Shown in pieces: positions 6,678 to 8,263 of a DNA stretch of 8,263 bases. This DNA is from Chloroflexota bacterium (lineage in GTDB: Bacteria > Chloroflexota > Limnocylindria > Limnocylindrales > CSP1-4): positions 1 to 8,263 of the forward strand of contig JAKAMV010000409.1 of NCBI GenBank assembly GCA_021812735.1, written 5' to 3'. Each line of letters starts with the position of its first letter. Position 1 is the first letter of the stretch. Under the pieces are notes generated by a model that saw only the letters and a list, made by a program, of their open reading frames with translations, ran no database searches and was not told the DNA's origin. A program made the translations under genes and the position numbers.

Positions 6678-7138
6678 CAGCGCACGACCAGGACCGGGCA
6701 GGTGGCGCGCTTGGTCACGTGCTCCACGGTGTTCCCGATGAGCAGCTCCTCGAGACCGCGCTTGCCGTGCGAGCCCATCACGATCACGTCGCTCCCCAGT
6801 TCCCGGGCAGCGGCCAGGATCTCGTCGCCGGGCCAACCGACCCGGACGTACAGACTCGTCGCGATGCCTGCATCGCGCAGGAAGCGGGTCTCGGCCTCCA
6901 GCTCCTCCCGGACCCGCGCAGCGTGCTCCGACTGCAGCCGCCGCTCGGCCTCGTGCACTGCCTCCTCGGCGATGAACGGATCGGGCACGTCGAGCAGGAA
7001 CGGCGGCAGGTCGTCGGGATCCACGACCGTGAGCACGTCGACCGGTCGATGTGAACACTGGGCGCACTCGAGCACCTTGCGGCCGGCATCCCGGGCATGC
7101 GCCGAGAAATCAGTCACCCACAGGATCTTCTGGAACAT
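6677..7138 (-). CDS. Universal stress protein (UspA family), single domain
   Basis: The product is 153 aa, the normal length for a single-domain USP. It begins with the canonical strand MFQKILWVTDFS, with D10 where the family's adenine/ribose-binding Asp sits. The ATP-binding signature G-2X-G-9X-G is intact: G122, G125 and G135 in GSHGKRGLEELLIGN, with Asn rather than Ser/Thr after the last Gly. The C-terminus, CPVLVVR, is the usual final strand. It is therefore likely an ATP-binding homodimer acting in stress survival; its exact role is unknown, as for most of the family. A C25-A-Q-C28-S-H pattern near the N-terminus is not part of the family signature. ATG at 7138 has a strong AGGAGGT at 7145-7151 with 6-nt spacing. 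Its stop overlaps the chrA start, so the two are probably made in a fixed ratio. Confidence 0.93.
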   Translation of the reverse strand: MFQKILWVTDFSAHARDAGRKVLECAQCSHRPVDVLTVVDPDDLPPFLLDVPDPFIAEEAVHEAERRLQSEHAARVREELEAETRFLRDAGIATSLYVRVGWPGDEILAAARELGSDVIVMGSHGKRGLEELLIGNTVEHVTKRATCPVLVVR

Positions 7139-7144
7139 CGGAGG

Positions 7145-7151
7145 ACCTCCT
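7145..7151 (-). promoter_or_regulatory. Strong ribosome binding site for the universal stress protein gene
   Basis: On the minus strand this reads AGGAGGT, nearly the full anti-16S complement, 6 nt before the ATG at 7138. It is the strongest Shine-Dalgarno site in the window, fixes the USP start, and would also drive chrA through the TGATG overlap. Confidence 0.8.
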
Positions 7152-7153
7152 CA

Positions 7154-7187
7154 TCCCGGCGCCGGGGCCGGGACGTTCGGTGAACGT
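7154..7187. promoter_or_regulatory. Tandem inverted repeats between the OsmC-like and USP genes
   Basis: Two inverted repeats sit side by side in the 63-nt spacer. TCCCGGC (7154-7160) pairs with GCCGGGA (7167-7173), a 7-bp stem with a 6-nt loop. ACGTTC (7173-7178) pairs with GAACGT (7182-7187), a 6-bp stem with a GGT loop. They share base A7173, so as RNA they would stack or compete; as DNA, ACGTTCGGTGAACGT looks like a compact operator. They lie 3-36 nt upstream of the USP ribosome binding site. This could be an internal promoter/operator, an attenuator or a processing site; none can be chosen from sequence alone. Confidence 0.35.
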
Positions 7188-7201
7188 AGGGCGCGCACGC
7201 A

Positions 7202-7642
7202 TCAGGCCGGCCGCACCACGCGGGATTCGATCGTGATGGGCTGGCCCAGCTGCAGGGTGTTGGTCACCGTGCCGTTGGACTGGAGCGCATCGAGCAGCGG
7301 GCGCAGCGCCGCTTCGGGCTCCGGGCTGGTGACGATCACCTCGACCCGGAAATCGCCCAGTCGGGGGCCACCCGGTCCCCCGAAGCGGGTGGCCTGCGCC
7401 GTGACCTCGACCTCGTCGATGCGCAGCCCTGCTGCCGCGCTCTCGCGCTGGATGCCCGAGATCATGCAGGCCGCCAGGGCACCGATCAGCGCCTCGGTCG
7501 GCTTGGGCGCATCCACCGGTTGCGTGCCGGTGATGGCCCAGGTGTGGGCCCAGGATCGGGCCTGCACGGTGGCGGTCAAGTCATCAACCTGACGCGAGAC
7601 AACCGCGAGAACCTGCGGCTGGGCGTGGGCGGGGGCGGTCAT
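7202..7642 (-). CDS. OsmC-family protein with a single cysteine
   Basis: The product is 146 aa, typical of OsmC/YhfA-type proteins, whose best-known members (Ohr, OsmC) reduce organic hydroperoxides with a Cys pair. The core KPTEALIGALAACMISGI (residues 47-64) matches the conserved helix that carries the reactive cysteine, here C59. The C-terminal region that usually holds the second cysteine (CPV-type motif before NTL) reads SNGTVTNTLQLG at 122-133 and has none; C59 is the only Cys in the protein. The protein may therefore not be a standard two-cysteine peroxidase. The start at 7642 (MTAPAHAQ) has GGAGGGAG at 7651-7658, 8 nt upstream; a longer in-frame reading to 8005 would run through the permease gene and lacks homology. 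It is cytoplasmic with no signal peptide, lies 38 nt after the permease gene and is probably in the same operon. Confidence 0.88.
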   Translation of the reverse strand: MTAPAHAQPQVLAVVSRQVDDLTATVQARSWAHTWAITGTQPVDAPKPTEALIGALAACMISGIQRESAAAGLRIDEVEVTAQATRFGGPGGPRLGDFRVEVIVTSPEPEAALRPLLDALQSNGTVTNTLQLGQPITIESRVVRPA

Positions 7643-7680
7643 GTTGGTGTCTCCCTCCGGTGTCACGTGGCCTGCGGGGC

Positions 7681-8263
7681 TCAGGCGGTCGGATCGGGCG
7701 CCGCCACCGGGGCTGCCCGCCGTCCCGAAAAGTAGGCCCGCACGCGGTCGGCCGAGCGCAAGTAGAAGACCATCAGCAGGATCTGGAAGATCGGCATGGT
7801 GGCCGCCGGGATGGCCACAAGGGGCGAGAAGGCAGCACTCGCGATGGCGATGGCGGTGCCGTTGTTCTTGCCGGTGCTGCTGAAGGCGAGGGCCATGTTC
7901 TCGGCGTAGCCCATCCCGAGGCGCCTGGCCAGCCAGGTGACGAGCAGCAGGGTCACCCCGATGAAGATCGCGTTGGGCACCAGGAGCAGCAGCACCGTGC
8001 TCCACTTGCTGATGATGAGGGTGGCCTTGCCGAAGAAGATCAGGAACACGATGGCGTACATCGCGAGCAGCGAGAGGGCCGGGAAGAGCGGCTGCAGCTT
8101 GCCGAAGCCGGCCTGCCCGAGCCAGCGCAGGAGCGCCCAGCGGGTCGCGTAGCCCAGGATCATGGGCGCCACCAGCACCTCCAGGATGGAGGTGATGAGA
8201 TCGCCGATGGGCACCGGCACGTGGTAGCTCGAGGCGTACACCACCATCCAGGCGGGCACCGCC
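7681..8263 (-). CDS. Permease of the bile acid:sodium symporter / ACR3 arsenite transporter superfamily (C-terminal part)
   Basis: The frame stays open to the right edge of the window, so the start lies beyond it; 194 residues are visible, perhaps 55-60% of a usual 320-350 aa protein. About five hydrophobic segments can be seen, including LITSILEVLVAPMILGYATR, the long VLLLLVPNAIFIGVTLLLV stretch, and the helix AFSSTGKNNGTAIAIASAAF. The STGKNN...AIAIA helix with a following Pro-rich membrane segment resembles the crossover helix near the C-terminus of this superfamily. The short basic tail (RSADRVRAYFSGRR) should be cytoplasmic. Members move bile acids, organic anions or arsenite. The ACR3 cysteine and other substrate-defining residues would be in the missing half, so arsenite is only a suggestion, supported weakly by the ArsR gene at the other end of the window and by chrA in the same operon. 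Confidence 0.75.
   Translation of the reverse strand, partial: AVPAWMVVYASSYHVPVPIGDLITSILEVLVAPMILGYATRWALLRWLGQAGFGKLQPLFPALSLLAMYAIVFLIFFGKATLIISKWSTVLLLLVPNAIFIGVTLLLVTWLARRLGMGYAENMALAFSSTGKNNGTAIAIASAAFSPLVAIPAATMPIFQILLMVFYLRSADRVRAYFSGRRAAPVAAPDPTA

Noticed and set aside
6678..7067. N-terminal extension of the ChrA frame up to 7067
   Set aside because: The extra 130 residues are the USP gene read in another frame; the ATG at 6677 gives a normal-length ChrA and a TGATG overlap.
5820..7592. A 590-codon open frame on the plus strand opposite chrA, usp and osmC
   Set aside because: It runs antisense across three real genes and their spacers, and its product is a His/Arg/Gly-rich sequence without any domain.
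7643..8005. N-terminal extension of the OsmC-like frame up to 8005
   Set aside because: It overlaps the permease gene out of frame; the ATG at 7642 has a good ribosome binding site and gives the family's usual length.
1..8263. CRISPR array, tRNA, insertion sequence, direct-repeat array or phage attachment site
   Set aside because: Reading both strands I found no regularly spaced repeats, cloverleaf, transposase or integrase motifs; the only repeats are the short inverted ones listed.

Overview
The window is GC-rich throughout (about 70% G+C by eye, with G or C at most third codon positions). That fits a high-GC bacterium such as an actinobacterium, a Chloroflexota member or a similar soil lineage. 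No rRNA or other phylogenetic marker is present, so the host assignment is an inference. I see no tRNA, rRNA, CRISPR array, insertion sequence or transposase.

Left part (1-4139, + strand). The 3' end of an ArsR-family winged-helix regulator carries a vicinal Cys-Cys pair near its C-terminus. A 152-nt spacer follows, with a strong stem-loop and a nested palindrome. Then comes a tightly packed three-gene operon for a molybdenum hydroxylase of the xanthine oxidase family: FAD subunit, [2Fe-2S] subunit, molybdopterin subunit. This is the coxM-coxS-coxL gene order, but the large subunit has the active-site residues of xanthine dehydrogenase-like enzymes and lacks the CO dehydrogenase loop. Electrons should flow from substrate to Mo, then the two [2Fe-2S] clusters, then FAD.

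Middle (4140-4243). The two gene blocks converge on a short spacer holding a perfect 10-bp GC hairpin, probably a shared terminator without a T-run.

Right part (4244-8263, - strand). Five genes read leftwards with gaps of 38, 63, -1 and 46 nt, so they are probably one operon. In order of transcription they are: an ACR3/bile-acid-symporter-type permease (cut by the window edge), an OsmC-like protein with a single cysteine, a universal stress protein, a two-domain ChrA-type chromate transporter whose start overlaps the USP stop (TGATG), and a fusion of a 2x[4Fe-4S] ferredoxin to an FAD/NAD(P)H reductase. The set reads as an oxyanion and redox-stress cluster: two transporters, two stress proteins and one low-potential electron-transfer protein. 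The presence of ArsR on one side and an ACR3-like permease on the other hints at metalloid resistance, but no arsenate reductase or other diagnostic ars gene is visible.

I see no clearly new system. The least ordinary items are the ferredoxin-reductase fusion (an architecture like BoxA, the benzoyl-CoA epoxidase reductase) at the end of a chrA operon, the OsmC-like protein without a second cysteine, the ArsR Cys-Cys pair beside a molybdenum hydroxylase operon, and several uncharacterised inverted repeats.
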